Assembly (NCBI GenBank): GCA_905202595.1
Contig: CAJKSP010000005.1
Span: 1-64,000, forward strand
Direction of reading: 5' to 3'
Source: an uncultured Sutterella sp.
Lineage (GTDB): Bacteria; Pseudomonadota; Gammaproteobacteria; Burkholderiales; Burkholderiaceae_F
DNA: 64,000 nt
Shown: in pieces, positions 1 to 8,423 of the stretch
Layout of the letters: each line of letters starts with the position of its first letter
Numbering within the stretch: position 1 is the stretch's first letter
Notes under the pieces: generated by a model
Seen by the model: only the letters and a program-made list of their open reading frames with translations
What the model was told of the DNA's origin: nothing
Databases searched by the model: none
Position numbers and translations under genes: made by a program

Positions 1-32
1 TGCCGGCCCCTCTCGGGACTTTCACCCGTTAG
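1..32 (+). CDS. Possible 3' end of a gene truncated by the window start
   Basis: One forward frame is open from the window edge and reads Pro-Ala-Pro-Leu-Gly-Thr-Phe-Thr-Arg before a TAG at 30-32. It would converge on the metQ-like gene. Nine codons are too few to identify a product, and an open frame this short is expected by chance, so this is only a note that a gene may end here. Confidence 0.15.
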   Translation, partial: PAPLGTFTR

Positions 33-55
33 AACGTGCCCATGCCGAGCACACC

Positions 56-92
56 AAAAAAATCCCGCCTCGGCAGAGCTGCCGGGCGGGAT
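56..92 (-). terminator. Rho-independent terminator of the metQ-like gene
   Basis: Read on the minus strand, the arms ATCCCGCC and GGCGGGAT (62-69 with 85-92) plus an inner CGGCA/TGCCG stem form a hairpin that is followed by seven T residues (A run at 56-62 on the plus strand). It lies 26 bases after the metQ stop codon. Confidence 0.85.
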
Positions 93-118
93 GAGCATCA
101 GAAGGCGTTCAGGCGCGC

Positions 119-958
119 TCAGAACGCAGCGAGCACGGCGCCCTTGTACTTCTCTTCAATGAACTTCTTCACATCGGGGCTCGTCACCGCAGCCTTGAGC
201 TTCTGCAGCTCGGGACGGCCGGCTTCGCCTGCACGGATCGTCACGATGTTGGCATAGGGCGAATCCTTCGATTCGATGGCGATGGCGTCCTTCAGCGGGT
301 TCAAATTCGCGCCGAGGGCGAAGTTCGAGTTGATGACGGCAAGCGACACGTCGTCAAGCGCGCGCGGCAGCTGCGCAGCCTCGATTTCGAGGATCTCCAC
401 CTTCTTGGGGTTCTCCGTGATGTCGCCCTTCGTCGCCATGATGCCCGCTTCCGGGCGCAGCTTGATGAGGCCTGCCGTTTCGAGAACCTTCAGCGCGCGG
501 CCGCCGTTCGTCGGATCGTTCGGAATGGCAACCTTGGCGCCTTCAGGCGTATCGGCGACGTTCTTGAGCGTGCGCGAGTAAATGCCCATCGGCTCGAGAT
601 GCACGGCCACAAGGCTTTCAAGCTTGAGCTTGTGCTCCTTGGCAAACTCGTCCATGTAAGGCTTGTGCTGGAAGAAGTTGGCGTCAAGCTCGCCCTCGGC
701 AAGCGCCAGATTGGGCTGCACATAGTCCGAGAATTCGACGATCTTGACTTTGAGCCCTTCCTTTTCAAGGGCCGGCTGCACGAAGCGGATGATGTCGCCG
801 TGCGGCACCGGCGTCACGCCCACAGTGAGCGTGGCGGCCTTCGAAGCGTCAGCGGCCGGCGCGGCCGCCTTGTCTGCACCCTTGTCGCCGCAGCCGGCCA
901 GGCCGCAGGCGAGGCCTGCCGCAACGCAGAGAGAAGCGAAAAGCTTGTTGAACTGCAT
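119..958 (-). CDS. metQ: MetQ/NlpA-family methionine-binding lipoprotein
   Basis: The 279-residue product is the substrate-binding lipoprotein of a methionine-type ABC importer (NlpA family), anchored in the outer leaflet of the inner membrane. The N-terminus is a lipoprotein signal with lipobox GLAGC, then a short Ala/Lys linker and the family core (TVGVTPVPHGDIIRFV, then ANFFQHKPYMDEF, and INSNFALGANLNP). Length matches MetQ (about 270). The start at 958 was chosen because it begins the signal peptide and has GGAAGGACGA about 9 bases upstream; longer upstream reading adds no family sequence. No MetN ATPase or MetI permease lies next to it in the window, so they must be elsewhere or before position 1. 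The ligand (D- or L-methionine or a related compound) is inferred from the family. Confidence 0.9.
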   Translation of the reverse strand: MQFNKLFASLCVAAGLACGLAGCGDKGADKAAAPAADASKAATLTVGVTPVPHGDIIRFVQPALEKEGLKVKIVEFSDYVQPNLALAEGELDANFFQHKPYMDEFAKEHKLKLESLVAVHLEPMGIYSRTLKNVADTPEGAKVAIPNDPTNGGRALKVLETAGLIKLRPEAGIMATKGDITENPKKVEILEIEAAQLPRALDDVSLAVINSNFALGANLNPLKDAIAIESKDSPYANIVTIRAGEAGRPELQKLKAAVTSPDVKKFIEEKYKGAVLAAF

Positions 959-1226
959 GATTATTCGTCCTTCCAAAAAAGTGTTCGGGCTTGTCGTCGT
1001 TGTCGCAGTTCCGGCGGCGGCGCGCTCGCTTGGCGGAGAGGATCCGGGGCGCAGCCGGCGCTTGGCTTGATGGAAACTGAGGGGCATCCCCGCGGGATGC
1101 TGCATGAAGAAGTGTACGTCTTTGCCGCCGCCGAGCTACAAGGCAAAGGGGCTCTCTTGTACAAAAGCTGAGGTATTACCTCAGGAAGACTGAAAAAAGC
1201 AGGCGCCGCAAGGCGCCTGCGATCCG

Positions 1227-1748
1227 TCATTTCTGCTCAGCGCCCGCTGCCGGCTTCATGTAGGCCGGCCGCTCCGCGGGCTTGGCTGCGCCGTCAGCCG
1301 GATACCGCCCCTCGAGTCTCGCCAGGAGCTCCTGCGTATACGCTTCGACGGCCGCCACCGTGAGGCCGCGGCCCTGCGGCGCCCGGCCCGTCGCCTGCAG
1401 GCGCGGAATGCCGTTTTCAAAGGTTTGATAGAAGATGGCGTTGATGACGCCCTTCTCGGCATGCACTTCATAGGTGAGCACGAAGGGGCAGGCGCCCGGA
1501 CCCGACCCAGCAGGGAGGCGCTTCACCTGAGCGCCGCCTTTCTTCAGTCCGGACTCGATCGCCTCAACAAGCTTCGGGCTCTTGACGCGCTCGTTCTCGA
1601 GGAGGCAGACGCTTTTGTAGTCAACCGGCGCAAACGAAGCGCTCTCGTCAGCAGGCGAAGCCGGCCCGGACGCGCAGCCCGCGAGGCCGAGGGAAATCGC
1701 CGCAGCGGCAGCCGCAGCGGCAAGACTTGAAAAACGTAGTGAAGTCAT
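1227..1748 (-). CDS. Small lipoprotein, Sbal_3080-like family (first of three in the window)
   Basis: This 173-residue protein has a lipoprotein signal with lipobox GLAGC (Cys25). The mature part begins a conserved strand SVCLLENERV, followed by a helix (LVEAIESGLKKGGAQV) and then an ACPFVLTYEV strand, ending in a charged helix (AYTQELLARLEGRY). The two cysteines in SVCLL and ACPF recur in the products at 5575-6069 and 62657-63286, suggesting a conserved disulfide in the periplasm. The resemblance to the Sbal_3080 lipoprotein family is my recognition, and no biochemical role is known to me. The start at 1748 begins the signal peptide; the upstream reading adds an unlikely 11 residues. It stands alone, convergent with nothing obvious, downstream of its own promoter region at 1749-2045. 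Confidence 0.75.
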   Translation of the reverse strand: MTSLRFSSLAAAAAAAAISLGLAGCASGPASPADESASFAPVDYKSVCLLENERVKSPKLVEAIESGLKKGGAQVKRLPAGSGPGACPFVLTYEVHAEKGVINAIFYQTFENGIPRLQATGRAPQGRGLTVAAVEAYTQELLARLEGRYPADGAAKPAERPAYMKPAAGAEQK

Positions 1749-2045
1749 GTCCGGCGTGAAGAATGGAAGTTTCGGGAGCATTCAATATACACGGCATGTC
1801 CCGGCAGCAGGCTTGAGCTGCGCATGGGAATTTCCCGCCGAGGCCGTGGCCGCAGCCTTGACTGCGCCGGCAGCAGGCGCGCTTCAAAAATCTGCGGGCT
1901 CCAGCCTCTATTGCCGCGCAATGCCCCTAAAATGAAAACGAACTGTTTCCAAAGCTCACCCGCGGCCTCATCCGGCTGGCATCTCCCTCAAGCCTCTGGA
2001 CGCGCGGCGACCCCGTCCTCCCATTGAGAGATCCAGAACAACAAA

Positions 2046-2669
2046 ATGGACAGCACCTCCTACAAGCCCCTCATCCGCGTAATCGACGACGATGATTCCG
2101 TGCGTCGCTCGTGGGCGTTTCTTCTTTCTGGCGAGTCCTACGACGTCGTCACCTATCCGGACGCCGGCAGCTTCCTTGCGTCAAGCGACTTCCGCCGCTA
2201 CGGCGCCATCCTGCTCGACGTGCGCATGCCCAACATGTCCGGCCTCGAGCTGCAGAACAAGCTCAAGGAGTTGGGCTGCGACCTGCCGATCATCTTCATT
2301 TCCGGCCACGGCGACATCGACATGGCGGTCAATACGCTCAAAAACGGCGCCGTCGACTTCCTGCAGAAGCCTGTGAAGGACGACCGTCTGCTAGAAGTGA
2401 TCGACGCCGCCGTAGCGCGCAACAAGGCCGCTCGCCGCGATCAGGCAGAAGTGGCGGGCTTCAAAGCCCGCCTCGAGCAGCTCACGCAGCGCGAGCGCGA
2501 AGTGATCCGCATGGTCGCGCAGGGCTATTCCAACAAGGAAGTCGCTGCTGAATTCGGCATTTCCGAAAAGACCGTGCAGGTCCACCGCGGCAGCGCCTAC
2601 CGCAAGCTCGACCTCCACAATGCGGCGGAAATCGCCCGCCTGCTCCTGCGTTCGGGCGACCCGCTCTAA
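2046..2669 (+). CDS. Orphan FixJ/NarL-type response regulator
   Basis: The 207-residue protein has an N-terminal receiver domain (about residues 8-122) with the acidic pocket IDDDDS, phospho-acceptor Asp58 in LLDVRMP, the switch Ser in FISGHGD and Lys in FLQKPV. A C-terminal LuxR-type helix-turn-helix follows (LTQREREVIRMVAQGYSNKEVA and the recognition helix SEKTVQVHRGSAY). Receiver sequence and the FISGHGDIDMAV signature are those of the FixJ/TtrR/DctR subgroup, which usually answers a PAS-containing histidine kinase. No kinase gene is next to it, so it is an orphan here. The target genes cannot be read from the sequence. Start at 2046 gives the canonical receiver N-terminus. Confidence 0.9.
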   Translation: MDSTSYKPLIRVIDDDDSVRRSWAFLLSGESYDVVTYPDAGSFLASSDFRRYGAILLDVRMPNMSGLELQNKLKELGCDLPIIFISGHGDIDMAVNTLKNGAVDFLQKPVKDDRLLEVIDAAVARNKAARRDQAEVAGFKARLEQLTQREREVIRMVAQGYSNKEVAAEFGISEKTVQVHRGSAYRKLDLHNAAEIARLLLRSGDPL

Positions 2670-3074
2670 AGCGCCGCAGTTCGTCAAAAAGCGCCTTGGA
2701 AGCGCCGGCATTGCATCTCTCGCGGATGCGTCCGGCGCTTTTTCGCGTCCAGCCCCCGCTCTGCGGGTTCCTCCGCTTAGCGGAGCCTCTGCGCGCTTTC
2801 CCGCACTTCCTTCGGGCTAAGTCTTCACGAGAAGGCGATTCCTGCCGCGCCCAGCCGAGTTTTGAGGCATACTGCCGCCAACTTCAAAAACGGCCAAGCG
2901 CGCGCCCTCTGCAGCGACGTGCGCCCGGTTTCTCGCCGCTTCTTTCTCACGCCCCGGCGCTTCCAGCCGGCTCTGGCGCCTTCAAGCGGATACCGGCGCG
3001 CTTTCCGCGGCAGCCTTGCCCGCGCCTCTCCGACGCAGATTTCGCCATTTCAACCATTTTTCGGAGACACGAAG
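2670..3074. other. Gene-free spacer between response regulator and fhs
   Basis: Apart from the terminator at 2701-2743 I see no gene here. A long open frame runs in from 2862 in phase with fhs but carries no family sequence and no ribosome-binding site. The stretch must contain the fhs promoter, yet I could not find a convincing -35/-10 pair or a ZTP-type riboswitch, which would have been plausible in front of fhs. Confidence 0.5.
2701..2743 (+). terminator. Rho-independent terminator after the response regulator
   Basis: AGCGCCGG pairs with CCGGCGCT (2701-2708 with 2732-2739), with an inner GCATC/GATGC stem, followed by five T residues. Confidence 0.85.
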
Positions 3075-4718
3075 ATGCTCAGCGACATTGAAATCGCCCA
3101 GCAGGCGCACCTCATCCCGATCGACCAGCTCGCCAAGAGCGCTGGCCTCGCGGAAAGCGAATTCGAGCCCTACGGCCGCGACAAAGCCAAGGTTTCGCTC
3201 GATCCGAAGCGCCAGAAGCACGCCAAGCTCATTCTTGTGACCGCCACGTCCGGCATGCCTGCCGGCTCGGGCAAGACCACGACGTCGATCGCGCTCGCAC
3301 AGGGCCTGAAGAAGATCGGCAAGAACGCCGTGCTCGCCCTTCGCGAGCCGTCCCTCGGCCCGGTCTTTGGCATGAAGGGCGGCGCCACCGGCGGCGGCTA
3401 CAGCCAGGTGCTGCCGATGGAGGCGATCAACCTCCACTTCACGGGCGACCTGCATGCCATCACGGCGGCGAACAACCTGCTTGCCGCACTGCTTGACAAT
3501 GCCCGTCATCAGGGCCAGGTGGATCTGCGCGAAATCTTCTGGCGCCGCGTGCTCGATGTGAATGACCGCCAGCTGCGCAGCATCGTCACAGGCCTCGGCG
3601 GCCCGGCCAACGGCGTGACGAGCGAAGCAGGCTTCGACATCACGGCCGCCTCCGAACTGATGGCCATTCTCTGCCTCGCGACGGACATGGAGGATCTCCG
3701 CGCCCGCATCGACCGCATCGTCCTCGGCCTCAAGCGCGACGGCACGGCCTACACCTGCAAGGAGCTCGGCGCTACGGGCGCGCTGCTCGCCCTGCTCCTC
3801 GAAGCGATGAAGCCCAATCTCGTGCAGTCGATTGAAGGCAACCTCGCCTTCGTGCACGGCGGCCCGTTCGCCAACATCGCCCATGGCTGCAACTCGGTGG
3901 CGGCCACTTATGCCGCCATGACGCTCGGCGACTACGCCATCACAGAGGCCGGCTTCGGCAGCGACCTCGGCGCCGAGAAGTTCCTCAACATCAAGTGCCG
4001 CGCCGCCAAGATCGCTCCGCAGGCCATCGTGCTCGTCACGTCGACGAAGGCGCTCAAGTGGCACGGCGGCGTGCCGCTTCCTGAAATCGACCAGCCCAAC
4101 CTCGAAGCCATGAAGCGCGGCATGTGCAACCTTGACGCGCATGTGGCGAACCTCAAGCACTTCGGGCCGAAGATCGTCGTCTCGGTGAACCACTTCCACA
4201 CCGACACCGACGAAGAAATCGAAGCGATCCGCCAGCGCTGCGCTGAGCTCGGCGTGCGCTTTGCGCTCTGCGACGGCTTTGCCAAGGGCGGCGAAGGCTC
4301 CATCGAGCTTGCCCGCGAAGTTGCGGCGGCCTGCGAAGAGCCGAGCGAGCTGCACTTCACGTACGAGAACGACCTCCCCGTGACGGAAAAGATCGAGAAG
4401 ATCTCCCGCGAGGTCTACGGCGCCGACGGCATGACGCTCTCCGCCGCCGCTCAGAAGGATCTGAAGCGCCTGCAGGATCTCGGCTTCGACCGCCTCCCGG
4501 TCTGCATCGCCAAGACCCCGTTCTCGCTTACGGCTGATCCGAAGGCTCTCGGTGCGCCGAAGGGCTGGAAGCTCCCCGTGCAGCGCCTCATCCTCAACGC
4601 CGGCGCGGGCTTCGTCGTTGCGACGACGGGCGCGATCATGCGCATGCCGGGCCTGCCGAAGAATCCGGCGGCGATGCATATCGACGTCAAGGACGGCAAG
4701 ATCACGGGCCTGAGCTGA
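3075..4718 (+). CDS. fhs: Formate--tetrahydrofolate ligase
   Basis: The 547-residue product (family about 555) ligates formate to tetrahydrofolate with ATP, giving 10-formyl-THF for purine and fMet synthesis in the cytoplasm. Family landmarks are present in order: the nucleotide loop MPAGSGKTTTSIAL (about residues 60-73), EPSLGPVFGMKGGATGGGYS, LHFTGDLHAITAANNLLAA, the FVHGGPFANIAHGCNS segment and a C-terminal GAGFVVATTGAIMRMPGL. The loop reads AGSGKT where most family members have AGEGKT, a small departure. The ATG at 3075 is chosen because CGGAG lies 9 bases upstream and the protein then starts like other family members. It is a single gene with a hairpin after it. Confidence 0.97.
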   Translation: MLSDIEIAQQAHLIPIDQLAKSAGLAESEFEPYGRDKAKVSLDPKRQKHAKLILVTATSGMPAGSGKTTTSIALAQGLKKIGKNAVLALREPSLGPVFGMKGGATGGGYSQVLPMEAINLHFTGDLHAITAANNLLAALLDNARHQGQVDLREIFWRRVLDVNDRQLRSIVTGLGGPANGVTSEAGFDITAASELMAILCLATDMEDLRARIDRIVLGLKRDGTAYTCKELGATGALLALLLEAMKPNLVQSIEGNLAFVHGGPFANIAHGCNSVAATYAAMTLGDYAITEAGFGSDLGAEKFLNIKCRAAKIAPQAIVLVTSTKALKWHGGVPLPEIDQPNLEAMKRGMCNLDAHVANLKHFGPKIVVSVNHFHTDTDEEIEAIRQRCAELGVRFALCDGFAKGGEGSIELAREVAAACEEPSELHFTYENDLPVTEKIEKISREVYGADGMTLSAAAQKDLKRLQDLGFDRLPVCIAKTPFSLTADPKALGAPKGWKLPVQRLILNAGAGFVVATTGAIMRMPGLPKNPAAMHIDVKDGKITGLS

Positions 4719-4782
4719 CCACCAGAAAGCCCTAAGCGCACGGACGGCTTGAGACAAGCCGCACCAAGCGCCTAAAGCCTTT

Positions 4783-4816
4783 GAAGGGCCGCCGGAAGCC
4801 ATTCCGGCGGCCCTTC
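4783..4816 (+). terminator. Strong hairpin after fhs
   Basis: A perfect 14-base stem (4783-4796 with 4803-4816, GAAGGGCCGCCGGA and its complement) with a six-base loop lies 65 bases after the fhs stop. Only two Ts follow, so termination efficiency is uncertain. Confidence 0.6.
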
Positions 4817-4898
4817 TCGCATCCGCGCAAAGCGAGCGCCCCCAGGCGCCCGCTCGTGAGAGAATGGACGCCCGCATTCTTTTCCGCCTTCTCGCGCC

Positions 4899-5549
4899 AT
4901 GACGCCATCCCCCGCAACGCCCTCCAGCCGCCCGCTTCTCTTCCAGCCGATCCAAGCCGCCATGTTTGCCGACATTGCTCGGGCCTACTGGCGCCAATGG
5001 GGAACACCGAGCGATGAAGGCGACCCAAGCTGGCGCCTTTGGGCGGCGGATCTCGTTGAAAAGGCAACGCTGGGATTCTCCGCCTGGCGCGGCGGCGCCC
5101 TCTTGGGCCTCGCCGTCGGCCATCTCGTCGGCGCGGCCAAGCTGCCGCTGCCGGCCGGCTGGGTGCCGGCGTCTGAATGGCGCCGGCGCACTGCCGAAGA
5201 GAGCCCGGCATCCCTCGCCTTCTTTCTGCGCATTGCTGCGGCCAACGTCCGGCTTCGCAGCGCCGCCGCCGCTGCAGGCCGCACGAGCGAAGCCGAGCTC
5301 GACTTCCTCTGGGTAGCGAAGGAAGCTCGGGGCCTCGGCCTCTCCAAAACGCTGCTTGCTCTCTTTTCAGCCGAACTCCGCCAGGCCGGCGCCGCGCGCT
5401 TTGCGCTCTTCACGGACAGCGGATGCGACTTCTCCTATTACTGCCGGAAGCCCTGGGAGCGCTGGAGCGAATGGACGTGGCCCGACAAAGAGGCCGAAGA
5501 GGCCGGCATCCCCGGCTTTCAGAGCTTTATGTTCTCTCGGCCCCTTTGA
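4899..5549 (+). CDS. GNAT-family N-acetyltransferase
   Basis: The 216-residue protein carries a GNAT acetyl-CoA site in its second half: DFLWVAKEARGLGLSKTLL (motif A, about residues 136-154) and the following FTDSGCDFSYYCRKPWERW, which matches the motif B region with the usual Tyr before a Gly/Pro-Trp. The first 90 residues are less conserved. These enzymes move an acetyl group from acetyl-CoA to an amine; the substrate here is not readable. No strong ribosome-binding site precedes 4899, and an in-frame ATG at 4962 is a possible alternative start. It is a single gene, convergent with the lipoprotein gene at 5575. Confidence 0.7.
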   Translation: MTPSPATPSSRPLLFQPIQAAMFADIARAYWRQWGTPSDEGDPSWRLWAADLVEKATLGFSAWRGGALLGLAVGHLVGAAKLPLPAGWVPASEWRRRTAEESPASLAFFLRIAAANVRLRSAAAAAGRTSEAELDFLWVAKEARGLGLSKTLLALFSAELRQAGAARFALFTDSGCDFSYYCRKPWERWSEWTWPDKEAEEAGIPGFQSFMFSRPL

Positions 5550-5574
5550 TCAGCAGACGCGCGCGCCGCAGCTT

Positions 5575-6069
5575 TCAGGCGCCGATCAGCGGCCGGCCCG
5601 GAAACAGCTTGTCGAGCGTGCGCGCCAGATAGCGCGAGAAGCGCACGTACTTGACGTGCGGGCTGAGGTTGCGAGTCGGGTCGAAGCTCGCGTTGGCAAC
5701 CTTCTCGCCTGCGACGAAGAGATCCATGTTGATGGCGTACTGCGTCACCCACGTCGGCAGGTAGTACTGCTCGCGCGCCCAGGTGTAGAGAATCGTCTGC
5801 TGACAGGCCTCAGGCGGCGTGCCGTGCTTGAGCTCCGTCACGCGAAAGCCCTTTTTGGCCAGCAGCTTCAGCAGCGTGCCGTGAACCGCCGGCTCGACGA
5901 CAGCGGGCCGTATGACGCAGAGGGAATGATTCTTTGTGCGCCAGCTGCCGTTGATGTGCACGACAGAACAGCCGGAGAGAGCGAGCGACGCGGCCGCAGC
6001 CGCAGCGCAGAGAAGCGCTCCGCATTCAAGACGGCGGCCGTGCGCGCGCGCCAATGTGCTTCTTCTCAT
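5575..6069 (-). CDS. Small lipoprotein, Sbal_3080-like family (second of three)
   Basis: This 164-residue protein has a long basic N-region and lipobox LALSGC (Cys34). After it come a SLCVIRPAVV strand, a helix ending KKGFRVTEL, then EACQQTILYTW, and an aromatic C-terminal part (WVTQYAINMDLFVAGEKV). The order Cys strand, helix with G-[FAY]-x-V, and second Cys strand is shared with the lipoproteins at 1227-1748 and 62657-63286. GAGAGGAGAAGG lies about 7 bases before the ATG, which supports this start. Function is unknown. It converges on the acetyltransferase gene with only 25 bases between the stop codons. Confidence 0.75.
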   Translation of the reverse strand: MRRSTLARAHGRRLECGALLCAAAAAASLALSGCSVVHINGSWRTKNHSLCVIRPAVVEPAVHGTLLKLLAKKGFRVTELKHGTPPEACQQTILYTWAREQYYLPTWVTQYAINMDLFVAGEKVANASFDPTRNLSPHVKYVRFSRYLARTLDKLFPGRPLIGA

Positions 6070-6471
6070 GGAAGCCTTCTCCTCTCGCTTGAAGATGTCC
6101 TGCTCAGCTTCGGCTGAGGACTCGAATGAAGATGCTACATGACGGCTCCCCGTTCAAGCTGACGCTTGTACGAGGCGGTCGGCATCTCTGCTGTCTGCCG
6201 GGCAGGCCCAGACGTACGCCCGCTCCGCCCGCTCTGTCGCGCAGGGCGATCATCCGTTCGCCTTCAGCATTCTTAGGCCCTCTGCGCCTGGATGTTCAAG
6301 GCCGCGCTCACTTTTCGCGCCTGCGGTGCGCGCCGCATGGCGGACAGGTCCGCAAACGAACAGACAGATCGAGCTCTTCGCGCTTGAAGCCGCCAGGCAG
6401 GCTCGTCTTGAAGAACGGGCAATGGGTCAAACGCGAACAGCTTATCGCGAGTTAGGCGGCAGGCATAAAGA

Positions 6472-6511
6472 AAACGGCGGTTCGGAAAAGGAGGAAACCG
6501 AACCGCCGTTT
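6472..6511 (-). terminator. Perfect inverted-repeat terminator of an unidentified minus-strand transcript
   Basis: AAACGGCGGTTCGG (6472-6485) pairs with CCGAACCGCCGTTT (6498-6511), and the minus strand continues TTTTCTTT. No recognisable minus-strand gene precedes it. Confidence 0.7.
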
Positions 6512-6986
6512 GAGGAGATGCGAAGCTTTTCTCAGGCAACCACCCCGAGAGCTTCGCTTGTCAGCAGCAAAGAGCCGAAGCCGCTTCGCTGCTGAGGAGC
6601 GCTGCGCGTCGCCGTGCCGTTCGGCTCGGAAGCGAATCTCGGGGACCAGCCGAGAAGCGCTGCAGTGCTCCAACAAACCACAAAAAGGAGAAAACACACC
6701 CTTCAAAGAGTGCTGCCGCTTTTCAGCGGCCCGGCCGGAGAAGTCGGACAGCATCGAGATCGGCCCTCGAAATAGTGTTCAAAAAATCCGAACGTCATGA
6801 CCAGTGACATCGCCATTTACTGAACGAGTGTCAGTATACCAAGCGAATTTTGAACGAGTCGCCTGAAACAGACGTCCCTCTGCAATAAAATTGAAACAAA
6901 ATATTTCAACTAATCCTAAGGCATTAATCCTTTACGGTTTGATCCGAACCAATCTTTATCACATCAGACAAGGGTTTTTTCGCACT

Positions 6987-7008
6987 AAAAACGAGTCTGA
7001 AAGACTCG
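6987..7008 (-). terminator. Short hairpin with T run inside the AT-rich core
   Basis: CGAGTC (6992-6997) pairs with GACTCG (7003-7008), loop TGAAA, and on the minus strand it is followed by TTTTT. The transcript it would end is not identified. Confidence 0.45.
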
Positions 7009-7172
7009 CGCAGCCCGCAATGCAGCAATTCCGAGGCATTCCCTTGAAAGCTGTTATGCACATTGTCGGGTTTATTCCTATTTCTTTTCTATATGAACTC
7101 TGAATGGCTTCACTCAGTTTCAGCGTTCGCTGCTCAGACGCCGCACTGACAAGGCCGATTTCGATAGAACGC

Positions 7173-7204
7173 CATCCGAACGGCGGATGACGGCTACCTA
7201 TAAT
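7173..7204 (+). promoter_or_regulatory. Promoter and candidate operator for the reductase/NsrR pair
   Basis: A perfect TATAAT lies at 7199-7204. In the place of its -35 element sits the inverted repeat CATCCG-AACGG-CGGATG (7173-7189), and no TTGACA-like box is present. A repeat in the -35 position suggests control by a DNA-binding protein. It does not resemble the known NsrR consensus of enterobacteria. The reductase start codon is 190 bases downstream. Confidence 0.4.
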
Positions 7205-7394
7205 GATTAGGAGAGGCGGTCAGAAGGTGTCCGTCTCGCCAGCCGAAGCGCGGCCGACCAACCAGCGCGAAGGCGCTGAGCGGCTGCGGTTCGATTTCTT
7301 GCGCCGCCTGCTTCCTTGCGGAATGAAGAGAAGGTGAGGATCCGAGCGGCGCTGCCTGCCGCTGCGGCGAATGCGCCGCGCAAGGGAAAAAGCT

Positions 7395-8153
7395 ATGTCA
7401 GAAGAAGTCAAAGCGACGTGGCGCAAGTACATCTGCGCAAACCGCAAGGATGAAGCGGTCGGAGTAGCCTCCTACTATTTCTATCCGGAAGACGGCGGCG
7501 AACTTCCTGCCTATCTCCCTGGCCAGCACGTGCAGCTGCGCGCATCGCTCTCCGGCAAGGCCTTCGGCCCTCATGAATACGTCATCTCTCAGGCGCCGGG
7601 CGGCGCACTGCTCCGCCTCACGGTGAAGCACTACGCCGGCAGCGACGAAATCCCCTCGGGCATCGCGCTCTACCGCGGGCTGCAGATCGGCAGCGCCGTG
7701 GAGCTCTCGGCGCCCTTTGGCAGCTACACCTTCGACCCGAAGGAAATGCATCCGGTCGTGATGATCGGCGCCGGCATCGGCATCGCGCAGCTGCTGCCGC
7801 TTCTCGAAATGCTCGCCACCGTCAATCCGGTGCGCGATCTGCACTTGCTCTATTCCGTGCAGAATTCAGCCGCTTTTGCGCTGAGAAGCGATGTGCTGGG
7901 CCTCTTCGAGGGCCTTCACAGCTTCGGCAAAGCCATCTTCTACACGCATCCGCTTGAAAGCGACGTCATCGGCCGCGACTACGACGCGCAGGGCCGCATC
8001 AGCCCGGAGCGCATCCGCTCCTTCTGCCAGAACCCGGATGCCGACTTCTGGATCTGCGGTCCGGCGGACTTTGTCGACATGGTGAAGCAGGCGCTGCTTT
8101 CGATAGGCATCATCGCGCCGCGGCTGCACTGCGAAGTCACGACGGCTGACTGA
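7395..8153 (+). CDS. Globin-less flavohaemoglobin-type FAD/NAD(P)H reductase
   Basis: The 252-residue protein matches only the reductase half of Hmp. An FAD-binding barrel (about residues 8-105) has YLPGQHVQLRASL and LLRLTVKHY, and an NAD(P)-binding domain has VVMIGAGIGIAQLLPLLEML and CGPADFVDMVKQAL. No haem-binding globin domain precedes it. The usual Arg-x-Tyr-Ser FAD motif reads His-Glu-Tyr-Val, so two residues that normally hold the flavin are changed. AAGGG lies 9 bases before the ATG at 7395. An NsrR-type regulator follows on the same strand after 270 bases, hinting at NO-linked control. It could act as a diaphorase for a separate globin or another partner protein. The function is inferred. 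Confidence 0.75.
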   Translation: MSEEVKATWRKYICANRKDEAVGVASYYFYPEDGGELPAYLPGQHVQLRASLSGKAFGPHEYVISQAPGGALLRLTVKHYAGSDEIPSGIALYRGLQIGSAVELSAPFGSYTFDPKEMHPVVMIGAGIGIAQLLPLLEMLATVNPVRDLHLLYSVQNSAAFALRSDVLGLFEGLHSFGKAIFYTHPLESDVIGRDYDAQGRISPERIRSFCQNPDADFWICGPADFVDMVKQALLSIGIIAPRLHCEVTTAD

Positions 8154-8181
8154 AGCAAACGCCGCAGCCTCCCTTTTGCGT

Positions 8182-8212
8182 CCTGCCCGGACGTGAAGCG
8201 TCCGGCAGGATG
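8182..8212 (+). other. Hairpin between the reductase and NsrR genes
   Basis: TCCTGCCCGGAC pairs with GTCCGGCAGGA with one bulged C. No T run follows, so it is a weak terminator at best or an mRNA-stabilising element. Confidence 0.35.
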
Positions 8213-8423
8213 CCGAACTGGCAGTCTGACCGAAGCGGCCTAGGCTCAAGACTGCTTGGTCGGGGTTATCCGTCCGGCAGGTGAGAGGCTTGGCTATCGA
8301 GAACGCATTCTTCTTGCGCCATAATTAGTTTGATATGGTTCGAGCAGCTGACAGGCAAAGCTGCTCGTTCTTGCGCCGACGCTTCACCCGCCGGCTGCCC
8401 CTATTCATTCTTTTTTACCGGCC

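Larger units (their letters stand above)
6070..7394. other. 1.3-kb gene-free region with hairpins and AT-rich core
   Basis: No frame here has family sequence, a ribosome-binding site and sensible codon use together; the open frames are short, Arg/Pro-rich and overlap one another. What can be seen is a perfect 14-bp inverted repeat terminator at 6472-6511, an inverted pair CCCGAGAGCTTCGCTTG (6544-6560) against AAGCGAATCTCGGGG (about 6631-6645) with a CAGCAGC/GCTGCTG hairpin between them, an AT-rich stretch of about 330 bases at 6780-7110, a hairpin with five Ts at 6987-7008 and a TATAAT box at 7199. It may hold a decayed gene or a structured RNA on the minus strand. Confidence 0.5.

Noticed and set aside
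2744..3074. ZTP riboswitch in front of fhs
   Set aside because: Neither the GGCG-type core nor the CCGCCTGGG segment of that riboswitch is present.
2982..5123. 713-codon open frame on the minus strand across fhs
   Set aside because: It is antisense to a clear formate-THF ligase gene; long antisense frames are expected in GC-rich DNA. Its translation is Arg/Ala/His-rich with no family match.
6891..7103. 70-codon frame in the AT-rich core starting with TTG
   Set aside because: No ribosome-binding site, non-ATG start, and a terminator-like hairpin lies inside it.
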